Part shown: piece by piece, positions 1 to 9,839 of the stretch | How positions within the stretch are numbered: the stretch's first letter is position 1 | Layout: each line of letters starts with the position of its first letter | DNA from: Owenia fusiformis | Taxonomy: Eukaryota > Annelida > Polychaeta > Sabellida > Oweniidae | Assembly: GCA_903813345.2 (NCBI GenBank) | Contig: CAIIXF020000004.1 | Location: 7,457,525-7,521,524 of the forward strand | DNA length: 64,000 nucleotides | Direction: 5' to 3' | Notes under the pieces: model-generated | What the model was told of the DNA's origin: nothing | The model's input: the letters and a program-made list of their open reading frames with translations, nothing else | Database searches by the model: none | Program-made: the position numbers and the translations under genes

Positions 1-1150
1 TACTTCATTCATATTCTCAAAAATCAAAATGTATTTGTTTGTACTTGTTACATCATATAAGGATTACCTTAGAAATAAAAAAAGCATATGTATTTGGTAA
101 TATGTAAAAACTGATATTTTGTCAAATTTCTTCCACTTTTACAAAAAAAAAATTTTCTAAAGTTCCCATGTCCCACATATATTAATTTGATACTGCATCA
201 TATGTCCCCTTTATGGTTCTAATTATTACACCAATAATAACAATTTTATCTACCATAACAGCCTCAGAATAATAAACTTTATAAGGTAGACCCTTGATTA
301 TAGGTGGCGCTTCTGTATATTTGAGGCAAAATGTCCCATCAAATGACCTTCCAGGATCACCTAAAAATTCAAATGCATAGTTTAGGAAGTAGTCTCTAAG
401 GAAAAAGCAAAAAAATAAATATGAAATTAGGTTTGGCTGAAAAAAAAATTAATTAAGATTATCACCCTGCAACTTTAAAATCACTAGATGGCGCCACTAT
501 AACCTGCCATAAAAATTGATTTTACCCAAACCTTGAAAAATAACTTATGGATTCCTACACTTCAGGGTATCTACTAAAAGAAAATCAAAAGTTATTTCAT
601 TCTAAATCCGAGTAAGCTCAGAGAGGCTAGGGACAGGACTAGTAAACAAAGTCAATGCTTCAGCTGGGTTATATTCGAGATCAAATCCCCAGCTCTGTAC
701 TAAGTATTTCGTTCAGTGCACTCATTTGTCAGTTTAGGCCGTTCCGTTCTTTTCGCATCCCCCTCTCGTCTGCAAAATTTAAAATGGCAGGGAGAAATTG
801 TCCGGAGCAAAACTTTTCTGTCGAAGCATTTGTCAACTGTAATCTCAATAATTTCAATAATTATCAATGTAGTAATGCGTGAAACCAATAAAATATGCCG
901 AAATGTCAATAAAAAGGTTAAGTCGGGGTCAGGAGGTAAGTAAACAAATTGGAACAGCCAAACGCTCAACCGGAAGTAGAAATGAAAAAAGTGAAAATAA
1001 ACATCGAAATTGACGTTTTTGCAATTTTCTGGTGAGTTTTCATGTTCGAATCGTAATATAGACCTCAGAGCGGGCTACTCGCTCCCTTCGGTTTGTGCCT
1101 AGACCCTGGGGGTGTATTCGAAACTAGTAGCCCTGCTCTTCGGTCTATAT
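1..1150. other. Non-coding left flank of the window
   Basis: I see no gene here. Short open frames between 655 and 969 overlap each other on both strands and resemble no family. A CTCF-like motif lies at 481-494 and a weaker one at 298-311. A small imperfect hairpin spans about 1055-1150, with AATATAGACC-type ends inverted against each other, and is probably a miniature transposon remnant. The segment has no counterpart in duplication copy B, so it lies outside the duplicated unit. Confidence 0.5.
481..494 (+). promoter_or_regulatory. CTCF-like motif
   Basis: The sequence TCACTAGATGGCGC fits the CTCF core consensus CCASYAGRKGGCRS at all but the first position. This is a motif match only. CTCF is widespread in bilaterians, but binding here is inferred. 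Confidence 0.3.
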
Positions 1151-1744
1151 TTCTTAAATACATTTCATTGAAAAACAAGCCTCAATATAGGTGACCTTCA
1201 TGTTTCTGTAGCATGTAGTGACGCCTCAAACGACGACATCTCTCCCATTTTCTATGATAATATATAAAATAGGATTTGCCATCATTAAATAATTCCTCAG
1301 AATAAGCACATTTTCAGATAACGTACACTAAAAGAGAGATTCAGATCTAGCGAGCAGCCTAACAAAAAATCCTTTCAATTTTAGAATATTTCTGGCTTAT
1401 GCCATTCCTATCCATGCCTATTTTCTAAAAATTCCCAAAGTGCACACTTTATTTCAGGAAAACCTCAAATTTTTACAAATAATGTATTATTTTCCTATAG
1501 GAATGGTTACCATTCTTATTATTTGGGAGAGTTTAAACATTTTTCATCCATTTTTGCACTTTGAATCCCTTATAACTTCACCAATTTATAACATATCATG
1601 AATCTTTTGGGAGATTTTGTATTTTATATCGTAAGGAATAGAGTAGTAGGTCAATTGTACACGTTGCTTGTATTTTTGTCACCCCATAGATCTGATTCTG
1701 CCTTTAATTTGAATGATAGGATTGGAACACATATTATTTTATAG

Positions 1745-2003
1745 GTAGCCTTGAATAAAGCCAGAGTAAACGAAATGAAAACTGCCATCAATGCTTACAT
1801 CGAGGATCTACAAAATATGGGATTTACTGGACTTTGGTCATTTTACTGCAATGGGACACGACCAGATGCTCAATGTGATATATTGGATATGATAATAATA
1901 ACGGTTGGATGTAGGGTTCACGGTTGTAGATGGTCTAACTGGCCCGATCGCCGAGATCAATATGTCCGTGAAGCTCAAGCTATTCTCCCTAGAATAACAG
2001 CAG
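1745..2003 (+). CDS. MACPF-A exon: end of MACPF fold and first cysteine block
   Basis: The acceptor TTTTATAG precedes GTAGCC and the donor follows GCAG. The 259 nt give 86 codons plus one base. The exon begins VALNKARVNEMK, matching VSLNKARLEDMK in MACPF-D and VAFNKGRLDEMK in MACPF-C. It then has a C..C..GC-x3-GC-x-W cysteine block and ends ILPRITAG. In MACPF-D this same stretch is split by an intron after TTG. Confidence 0.8.
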
Positions 2004-3859
2004 GTACGCTTCAAGATCCGGAATATCTTGAATATCTAGTATCTAACTGCGCCCGGATAAGCAGATGCCATATCCTCGATTAAGAACACGCAATCTGATT
2101 CGCTGTCGCATCACTGAGACAGCCAGCCAAATCATTTCTTACATACTGTACCTTCCTGCTCAACCCGGGGCTCAGCTGCGCTTTTATGTTACTGCAATTC
2201 GAACCAAATTCTTTCAAAGCTTTCAAAATTCTTTCAAAAATCATTCAAATTATGCATGATCGGGAACATATTAGGTTATTTGGGATGATATATGTATTAA
2301 TTCTTGCTTGCAATTGCAAATAACTATCAGTAGAAATTACATGCGCATGAAATCGATGCGCAGTCAAGTTGTGCGCACATATCTACATGATTGTATTTTG
2401 CTTCATTACTTGCTGACCCTTCTAATACTTGTCGACTCTATCCCTTTTAATTCATTTAAATAAGTTCTCATTTCTTAATTTGAGCGATACTCATTGTTTT
2501 CTCCTTGGATATACATTCCGTAAAAATGGATGTTTTTCGATGGGCTTACATTTTGCCACGTGTCAAATCCATGTGTTATCTATACGTACATGTATCTCAT
2601 TCTAGAGGAGGCAAGGAAGGGTCGCAATGATGCTGGTGTTGCTACCTTGGGACGTCGTGTGCGATCTATTCTGTTGAAGATGAATACAAGATCTCCGTAT
2701 GACACCAAAACGCTCATGCGAACTACACAAGTCTGTTACTGTCCCCGCGGATCCAGATGCCGCTGTGGAGTCAATGCACCTGGTGCAACTGTTAAAGCAC
2801 CCAGACCATTTTTCACGTAAGTATATGAAATCGCATGTTTTTTTTAAAATACAGAATTATCAAATACATAAATGGGAAAATTAAAATGTTTAACCATATT
2901 AAGCTAGTACAATGGAGGTCTGAAAATTGTGATTAATACACATGAAGCGGAAAAGGACAAATTAGTTACCGTTGTAAAACTAAGGTCCCCACATTTTCGT
3001 ATCCACTTGTACTAAGTTTGAATTTTGGGCGAAAATTGCAAAAACGTCCGTTTCCATAGCAAACATTTAAAATATGTAATATATATTTATTAAAAATAAA
3101 CTTTATATACAAGACCATGCTTTCCAGGAAATAATCTGAGAAAAAGGTGACATTTTCAATTGTCTATGCACTGGTCTATGCTCGATTATGCTAAAATGTC
3201 GGAACGTTGAAAGTAAAAATCCCACGATATTTTTAACACAAACGTGTATCAGTATCATATGTTTAAGAAAGTGTACATATTTGCGAACACATAGTTCAGA
3301 AGACAACAGAATCGTCGATTTGATTCCTCACTTAAGTTACAGAAACGGTATTTCGAAAAGATCTGCACTTTTAATTCAAACCGTTTATGTAACTTAAGTG
3401 AGGAAATAAATCGACGATTCTGTTGTCTTCTGAGCTAGTTTTTCGCAAACATGTACATTTTCTAAAACATATGATACTGATACACGTTTGTGAGAAAAAA
3501 CGTCGGGGGATTCTGCCTACAACGCTTGAAATGAGGAAAAAAGAAAAATCGTACCTTCGATGTTCCGACATTTTGTTACCGAAACGAACCGGTTCGGTAA
3601 CCAGCGTAATCGAGTGGATCACCAGTGTTATGGATATTTATGTAGAACAAAAAATTGAATTGGTACAAACATTGAAAGCACTCTTCAACTTTCAGTGTAC
3701 TGTGACTAAGAATGTATTTAGGTTTATAAACATGATACGGTCGAATACAAACTTTTGAATTTTATCGATCTTATAAAAACTGAGTATCGTTCCAGATTAT
3801 TTTGATTTACTCAACAATTTTTTGTTTTTTACCTTTTCAGCAATTGGCCAGCAAGATAA
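1745..3859 (+). CDS. MACPF-A, 3' part of a MACPF-family protein gene (last three exons)
   Basis: Exons are 1745-2003, 2606-2816 and 3841-3859. They encode the C-terminal region that follows the MACPF fold in the complete paralogues MACPF-C and MACPF-D. All three exons are open and phases match across the junctions (phase 1, then phase 2). The protein ends with TNWPAR, and a polyadenylation signal AATAAA lies at 3930-3935. Earlier exons are not present and are expected left of the window. MACPF proteins insert into membranes and form pores, but this region is the cysteine-rich tail rather than the pore-forming part. Whether the full gene works cannot be judged from the window. Confidence 0.75.
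2606..2816 (+). CDS. MACPF-A exon: second cysteine block
   Basis: The acceptor is ATTCTAG and the donor is CAC|GTAAGT. Its length of 211 nt equals that of the matching exon in MACPF-D. It encodes an EEARKGRNDAG start and a VCYCPRGSRCRCG motif (C-x-C-x5-C-x-C) that is conserved in MACPF-B, -C and -D. Confidence 0.8.
3171..3625. mobile_element. Foldback element present only in copy A
   Basis: The ends CTGGTCTATGCTCGATT and the reverse complement of the right end (CTGGTGATCCACTCGATT) are similar, and long inverted arms fill about 3192-3350 and 3390-3580. In copy B the flanks are joined directly near 18980, giving an empty site. A degenerate 8-bp target duplication (TCTATGCA / GTTATGGA) is possible. 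Open frames inside it (for example 3423-3758) look like by-products of the palindrome and show no family. Confidence 0.75.
3841..3859 (+). CDS. MACPF-A last coding exon
   Basis: A 19-nt terminal exon follows a pyrimidine-rich acceptor ending CCTTTTCAG. It completes a Thr codon and adds NWPAR and TAA. Copy B (19703-19721) and MACPF-D (60027-60039, ending NNWR) have the same arrangement, which supports this very short exon. Confidence 0.7.
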
Positions 3860-4594
3860 AAAAAAAACAGACCATAAAACACAGTAATAAGCAAACAGTG
3901 CTACGGTATATTTGTTCCTTGGTTACTAAAATAAAGTTGAATTAAGCATTAAATTGATTTTGTTTTCACACTCTTCTTGTACATATTTTGTGTATGAACA
4001 TAATTTTCGTATGTGATGTCGAAGGGTTTAGAAATGAAAAGGGGTTTCCATAGGTGACCATCAAATTGCAATTAATGAGTTGATATACATATCCCACACA
4101 CTAATTAGTCACAAACTTTAAATCATCATGAAATTTCATCTGGACAAACTAGAAGCAATTTCCAGCACTTGATTTGCTTGAATTTCAATTTTCAAATTTT
4201 CATAGTCGTTTAAGATGAAGCACCTATTTTACATTTTTCACATTTTATGCTATATTTATGTATATTTGGCTTCCTGTAAAGTTTTTGAGGAGTACATGTA
4301 TAAAAATTGAAACATTTTGAATAAATGTTAACATACATAACTTTTTAAGTAGTTGTCCAATACGTACTGTTGTTTAATGACTGGTAGATAGCATTATGAA
4401 GATAGTGGTTCATATACGCTTCACGGGCCATTGGAATACATGGCGGATATTTGGCTCGGTATCTCCCGTTTTTCATCCCCCTTGCCACTTCACTTCTTAC
4501 AATGCATGTAAATCTTTACAAGTACATGTAGTTCTCTTTTGTATAATGATTTATAGGCATCGATATTTCTCTTTACCAAAAGTGTTGTGTTTAC
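3860..4594. other. Non-coding segment downstream of MACPF-A
   Basis: This is shared with copy B (about 20165-20900) and holds no recognisable gene. The start of the segment contains the 3' UTR and poly(A) signal of MACPF-A. Confidence 0.5.
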
Positions 4595-4915
4595 ACGCTA
4601 CAATTGTGTGGCCATATTCATCACAAGGCCTGCCAGGGGGATGCCACCGTGACTTATCTGGCTTTTACCTAGGGGGGACGTTGATATTTGTGTGGAATAG
4701 ATTATGTTGCTCGAAGAGGGCCATGAATCCATGCAAGCAGCACTACAATATCCCTGAAGTCCGGGTAAAATAAAAGGAAAATTATTTTAATGAAGTGATA
4801 TTCTCTCCAAAGGACCATCTACTTATTCCTTGTGAGCTATTCAATAATAGCAAAAGGTATCACGGTGGTATCCCCATGGCAGCCTCTGAGATCAATATGG
4901 CCACGCAACTGTAGG
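4595..4915. repeat. Foldback repeat shared by both duplication copies
   Basis: A left arm beginning CTACAATTGTGTGGCCATAT and a right arm whose reverse complement begins CTACAGTTGCGTGGCCATAT form an imperfect palindrome, with GGATGCCACCGTGA paired to GGATACCACCGTGA. The equivalent in copy B is about 20910-21230, so this insertion predates the duplication. The 4396-4773 open frame overlaps it and is not a credible gene. Confidence 0.6.
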
Positions 4916-5315
4916 CCTGCAATCTGTTGAGGACGAATGTTTACTTGCTCTCAATGACGTGTTGGGTGAAATTATAAACAACACTGGTATACGCACGTAC
5001 TACCTGTTGTCGACGCAAAATCACCGACCGCCAAGCCTTTTCATCATAATCAAAAGTCATTGTCCCTACCAGAGACATATATGTCTTTGTCCCTTCCAAA
5101 AAAACTCTAGAAACATAGCACTTTGACCAAAGTACAGCAATGCATCATTATTGATGTTTACACAAATGAACTGCGAAGCTTACTATTATACATGTAATTG
5201 ATAATGTGTTGAAACATTGGTCAGAACACCAGGTAGCGCCCGGTGCATTGTTTTCAACAACTGAATGTGGGTTAAATTTTCGACGATTTCCATTAATTCT
5301 CACTTATTACATATA

Positions 5316-6376
5316 CAGGGCGTTCAGTAAGTAAAGCTAATTTTGCTCTCAAACTTTTATTTTTTGTCATTTATCTTTCAAATTTTCAGTGAAGAAGCAT
5401 TTGACATTTTTCTAACTACCCTGAAAAATTAAATAAGATATGATGAATAATAGCAAAACAATGGTTGTCATAGTAACGTGAATACGGGTTCTGCGGAGCA
5501 ATTTCTTACTTTAATAAAAATGTTATTATGCAATGAAATTGATTAGGATTAATGCTGCATATGTCTTTGTTTGCTATGGCTGAAAGTCACGACAAACATA
5601 ACAACAACATGCACAAATATGATACCATGGCAACAGTAGTCTATGACATCACAGACAGATGATACAACAGATGGAATGATCCAGAATGATCCATCAGACA
5701 CTGCTCAGGTGCTGCGGCGCAATCTTGTGAACGCGATTCACAAGAAGAGGCCCCATAGGACTCTCAACTCCTACATATTCCATCAAGATAATGCGCCATC
5801 GCATAGGTCGCAAATGGTGCAGGATACTATCCAAAAAACGCTGATGGAGGTTCAAGGCCAGTCAGCGTATTCTCCTGACAAGGCACCGTGCGATTTTGGG
5901 GTATTTTCATGTTTGAAAAATGATCTGCGTGGTAAGATCCACGCAAATATCCATGAGCTTCAGAATGCCGTTCAACATTCGCTGACAAAGAACTTTCCAG
6001 ATGGCTTCCACAGGATATATCAGAAGTGGATAGAACGACATCAGCTGTGTGTGAAAGCTAACTACTTTGAACATGAAATAGAATGCTAACTTGAAAGTAG
6101 AAATGTGGAGTAGCCACAGAACTATGGTTGAAATACAGACAGGACAGAAACTAACGTTAACAATATCTACTATGCAGTGAACTTATAAAATTGCTCCGCA
6201 GAACCCATATTCGCGTTACTATGACAACCACCATTTTGCTGTTATTCATTATATCTTGATCATTTTTTCAGGATAGTTAGAAAAGTGTCTGATGCTTCTC
6301 CACTGAAAATTTGAACGATGATAGACAAGACATAAAAGTTTGAGAGCAAAATTAGCTTTACTTACTGAACGCCCTG
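5316..6376 (+). mobile_element. Mariner-type transposon with long terminal inverted repeats
   Basis: The ends are CAGGGCGTTCAGTAAG and its inverse, flanked by TA on both sides (5314-5315 and 6377-6378), the mariner target duplication. Similarity between the ends continues inward for roughly 190 bp, much longer than classical mariner ends. The interior carries only the C-terminal half of a transposase, so the 1,061-bp element is non-autonomous. It sits inside a block (about 4998-6470) that copy B lacks. Confidence 0.9.
5643..6089 (+). pseudogene. Mariner transposase C-terminal remnant
   Basis: An open frame of 148 codons contains HQDNAPSHRS and YSPDKAPCDF. The second and third catalytic aspartates are separated by 34 residues, the D34D spacing of mariner transposases. 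The N-terminal helix-turn-helix and the first catalytic aspartate are missing and I do not find them upstream within the element, so it cannot be active by itself. Confidence 0.85.
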
Positions 6377-6555
6377 TACAAATGGATGATTTTAAGATTA
6401 TACCGAACTGTCATGAATATTTGAGCATTCCATTTGGTGGGTGGAGCTTTGGTTGTTAATGTTTTCCATCCTGTAATTCAGATAGAGACGCACAAATGTA
6501 CGTTTTTGAAAAGCAGTTTGAGCGAAAGTATCATAAATTATTTTATTTCTACAGT

Positions 6556-6810
6556 GTATGTTGCCATGGATATATATTAGAATATACCGCTATAACTGTA
6601 AAGAACTGTCAGCAATAATGTTTTATTATAAAACAAATAAGTATGTTGCCATGGATATATATTAGTATATACCGCTATAACTGTAAAGAACTGTCAGCAA
6701 TAATGTTTTATTATAAAACAAATAAGTATGTTGCCATGGATATATATTAGTATATACCGCTATAACTGTAAAGAACTGCCAGCAATAATGTTTTATTATA
6801 AAATAAATAT
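6556..6810. repeat. 85-bp tandem repeat, three units
   Basis: Units start at 6556, 6641 and 6726, each beginning GTATGTTGCCATGG, and are nearly identical. Copy B has a single unit near 21411, so the array expanded after the duplication. The 6662-7129 minus-strand open frame is a by-product of this repeat. Confidence 0.9.
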
Positions 6811-7049
6811 TCGGAATTATATTCACATCTGTGATCGAATGATAACTTTGTATTAAAAACTCAATACAATTAAACCCAACATTGTCATACACTGTTAAGC
6901 TGTTTTCTATTTTATAAACCGGGAAATTGTTGAAACATTCCTTTTTCTTTAAAGCTAGCAACTTTTTTGAATTAATATTTCGTATCATCATCTTTCGCCA
7001 TTGTCGAATTTCAGCTGCGTTCATTATGTAATTTAGGTTGAATACGAAA

Positions 7050-8715
7050 TCGTGCAGTGAGTTATGACAATTAAACCCTTGAATTGCACTTGCTATATAT
7101 ACGGCACCATTTTTTGACCAAAGTATCATTATTACATATGTTTATGAAATCCACCGAAGTGGTGTCAAAAATTGGCCCCAGTGGATAATAACAGGCTTCG
7201 AGAATTTTGCATGTTTCCATTGAGCCCCATGTTAATTCATCAATCTTCAAAATACCCCCTGCAGAACAGTTCAAGAGCAATAAAGTCAATCTTCCTAGTA
7301 TGTAACCATGACTCAAATGTCTTCAAGATAAGAAGGGTTACAAACCGAGATTTTGTCTTGTTCAAAAGATATTGGTGTTTGAATTTTGGAAAATTCCCAT
7401 TGACTGCCATTATAAACTACTCTCAATATGGCTTTACTAAAGGGTCATTTTCTCCAAAAGTCCAATATGGAATTTTCTGATGTTGCAGATTTCTACAGCC
7501 AATATATTGACTTTCAAAAAACCAAACAGGTACATTTCTAAAAATTTCTTATTTTTAATATATCTATTTATTAGTTGCTTACGAAAACTCCATTGAGTCC
7601 CATGTTAATTTATCAATCTTCAAAAGACCCCCTGCAGAACAGTTCAAGAGCAATAAAGTCAATGTTACTAATATGTAACCATAACTTGAATGTCTTCAAA
7701 ATAAGAAGGGTTACAAGTTATATTTTATCTAGTTCAAAAGATATTGACGATTGAATTTTGGGAAATCCCCATTGACCGCCATTATAAACTTCTATCAATA
7801 TGGCTTTATCAAAGTGTCTCCAAAAGTTCACTATGGAATTTTCTGATATTGCAGATTTCTATAGCCAATATATTGACTTTTAAACACTCAAACTGGCACA
7901 TTTCTAAAATTTTTGATTTTTAGTATATCTAGCCATTAAGGTGCACATGAAAACTCCCACTGGCTGCCATTATAAACCGCAGTCAACATGACTTTACTAA
8001 TAAAGTGCCATTTTCTCTAGAAGTCCACTATGGAATTTTCTGATATTGCAGATTTCTATAGTTGATATATTTACTTTTTAAAAACCGAACAGGCACATTC
8101 CTAAAAATTTCTTGTTTCTTGGACGTTTGGAGAAAAGTACACTTTATTCGTAAATCCATGTTAGCAGTTTATAATGGCAGCCAATGAGGGTTTTCGGTCA
8201 ACTTAAGGGTTAAATATGTTAGAAATAAGAAAGTTTTAGAATTGTGCCTGTTTTGTTTTTTAAAATTCAATACATTGGCTATAGAAATCTGCAATATCAA
8301 AAAATTCCATAGTGGAATTTTGAAAAAAATGACACTTTAATAAGGCCATATTGAGAGCAGTTTATAATGGCGGTCAATGGGAATTTTCCAAAATTCAAAC
8401 ACAAATATCTTTGGAACGAGACAAAATCCAGCTTGTAGCCCTTCTTTTTTGAAGACATTTAAGTCACGGTTACATACAAGGAAGATTGACTTTATTGTTC
8501 TTGAACTCCTCTACAGGGTGTCTTTTGAAGATTGATAAATTAACATGGGACTCAATGGAAACATGCAAAACTTTCGAGCTCTGTTATTATCCACAGGGGC
8601 TATTTTTTAACACCACTTCGGTAGATATCAAAAACATATGTATTAATGATACTTTGGTCAAAAAATGGTGACGTATATATAGCAAGTGCAATGAAAATGC
8701 TAACTGACTGCACTA
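7050..8715. mobile_element. Foldback DNA transposon, 3-bp target duplication, ends TAGTGCAGTCAG
   Basis: The left end TCGTGCAGTGAG and the inverted right end TAGTGCAGTCAG begin long arms (about 7086-7500 and 8280-8698) flanking internal ~330-bp repeats. Copy B has the uninterrupted site around 21734-21736, and here the AAA is found on both sides (7047-7049 and 8716-8718). No transposase is visible. The short frames at 7071-7316, 7172-7480 and 8486-8671 fall in the arms and are not genes. The 52914-57159 element shares the same terminal motif. Confidence 0.85.
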
Positions 8716-9056
8716 AAACCAAATACAAACTTTGTACAACATGAACGTTTCTAAATATACTGTAATATATTTATATAAATTATTGAAAAATATCTTGACA
8801 ATTACCCATCATTTATCAAGACAAATTTCGTTAACTTCAAGACGATCTTCTTAATGAGATTTACTACACGTTTTTAACTATAATGCCTAACATGTCTTCA
8901 ATCAATAGAGAAAAATTATACAACATTTTGTTCAAGATATGAACGCCATATGGAAAGATAGTAAAATACAATTTCAATTGTCGATCGAAATATCATAACT
9001 TGGAAATTTCTTGATAAAAATGTTCGATCGTTTAGGAGAAAATACCCACTTTGCGA
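8716..9056. other. Downstream flank of Gal3ST-like A
   Basis: This AT-rich segment lies after the stop codon of the minus-strand sulfotransferase and probably contains its 3' UTR. It matches about 21737-22076 in copy B. Confidence 0.5.
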
Positions 9057-9839
9057 TTAGAAACCAAAATCAAGGGTATTTATGTTATATTTCTGGTGAA
9101 TGTTTTCGTTCAGCACCATTTTGTTTCTCATTAGGTCGGTGTATGGCCATTCTGCTGCTGCTAGTCGACGGCACATCCAGTCATCAGTCTTTTCTGGCTT
9201 TAAAACAAACCCATTGATACCATCACAACATGGTCTCAAAAGACCGTCTAGAATCCGGAATCGATCAGATACTTGGTCTATACAAGACGCTTCGAACTGT
9301 GATTTAAGATTGCGAAATAGCTTAACTTCGTTTTCTAATCTTTGTCGCCCATATGCATCTACTTTGCGCCAAAAGATAGCCTTGAAGTGTTCATACAGGA
9401 CATATTCTTGATATAAAAATGTTTTCAATTTTTCTTTTGACTTCTCTGACAAATATGTCAAAGATTTGTCCGCTTGTTTCGCATTCTGACTAAAATAGAT
9501 AATATCTAGCATATCCCAACCAAGTTGATCCTTTAGCATGACGAGACATTCGTCGATATATTCTAAAATCATAACAAAGTCAAAATCGTTTTCAATCTCA
9601 TTAATGATATTTCTAAGTTCGGTCCGATTGTGTATTTCAGCAAAGGACATTCCTGTATCGTATAGAACACTATGACGTATCCATATTCCATTGCCGCACT
9701 TGGAGTCGTTGGAATGAATTGTCTTGAAATTGTTATCAAGAGGAACGTCATCAGGAATTGACTTCTCCACGTATTCGTTTACTGTTCGGTTACATTCACC
9801 AATACCATGTCCAAAGTAATTGTATGTTGATACATATAA
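9057..9839 (-). CDS. Gal3ST-like A exon 2
   Basis: The acceptor ATATTTCCAG is followed by LYVSTYNYFGHGIGEC. The 783 nt include the stop codon. This is the C-terminal half of the catalytic domain, with WDMLDIIYF and an FWRKVDAYGR-type segment typical of the family. It is colinear and fully open compared with 22077-22859. Confidence 0.85.
   Translation of the reverse strand, partial: LYVSTYNYFGHGIGECNRTVNEYVEKSIPDDVPLDNNFKTIHSNDSKCGNGIWIRHSVLYDTGMSFAEIHNRTELRNIINEIENDFDFVMILEYIDECLVMLKDQLGWDMLDIIYFSQNAKQADKSLTYLSEKSKEKLKTFLYQEYVLYEHFKAIFWRKVDAYGRQRLENEVKLFRNLKSQFEASCIDQVSDRFRILDGLLRPCCDGINGFVLKPEKTDDWMCRRLAAAEWPYTDLMRNKMVLNENIHQKYNINTLDFGF

Noticed and set aside
3423-3758. 111-codon frame in the MACPF-A last intron
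   Set aside because: It lies mostly in the right arm of the copy-A-specific foldback element and has no family.
6662-7129. 155-codon minus-strand frame
   Set aside because: It is formed by the 85-bp tandem units and the left end of a transposon insertion.
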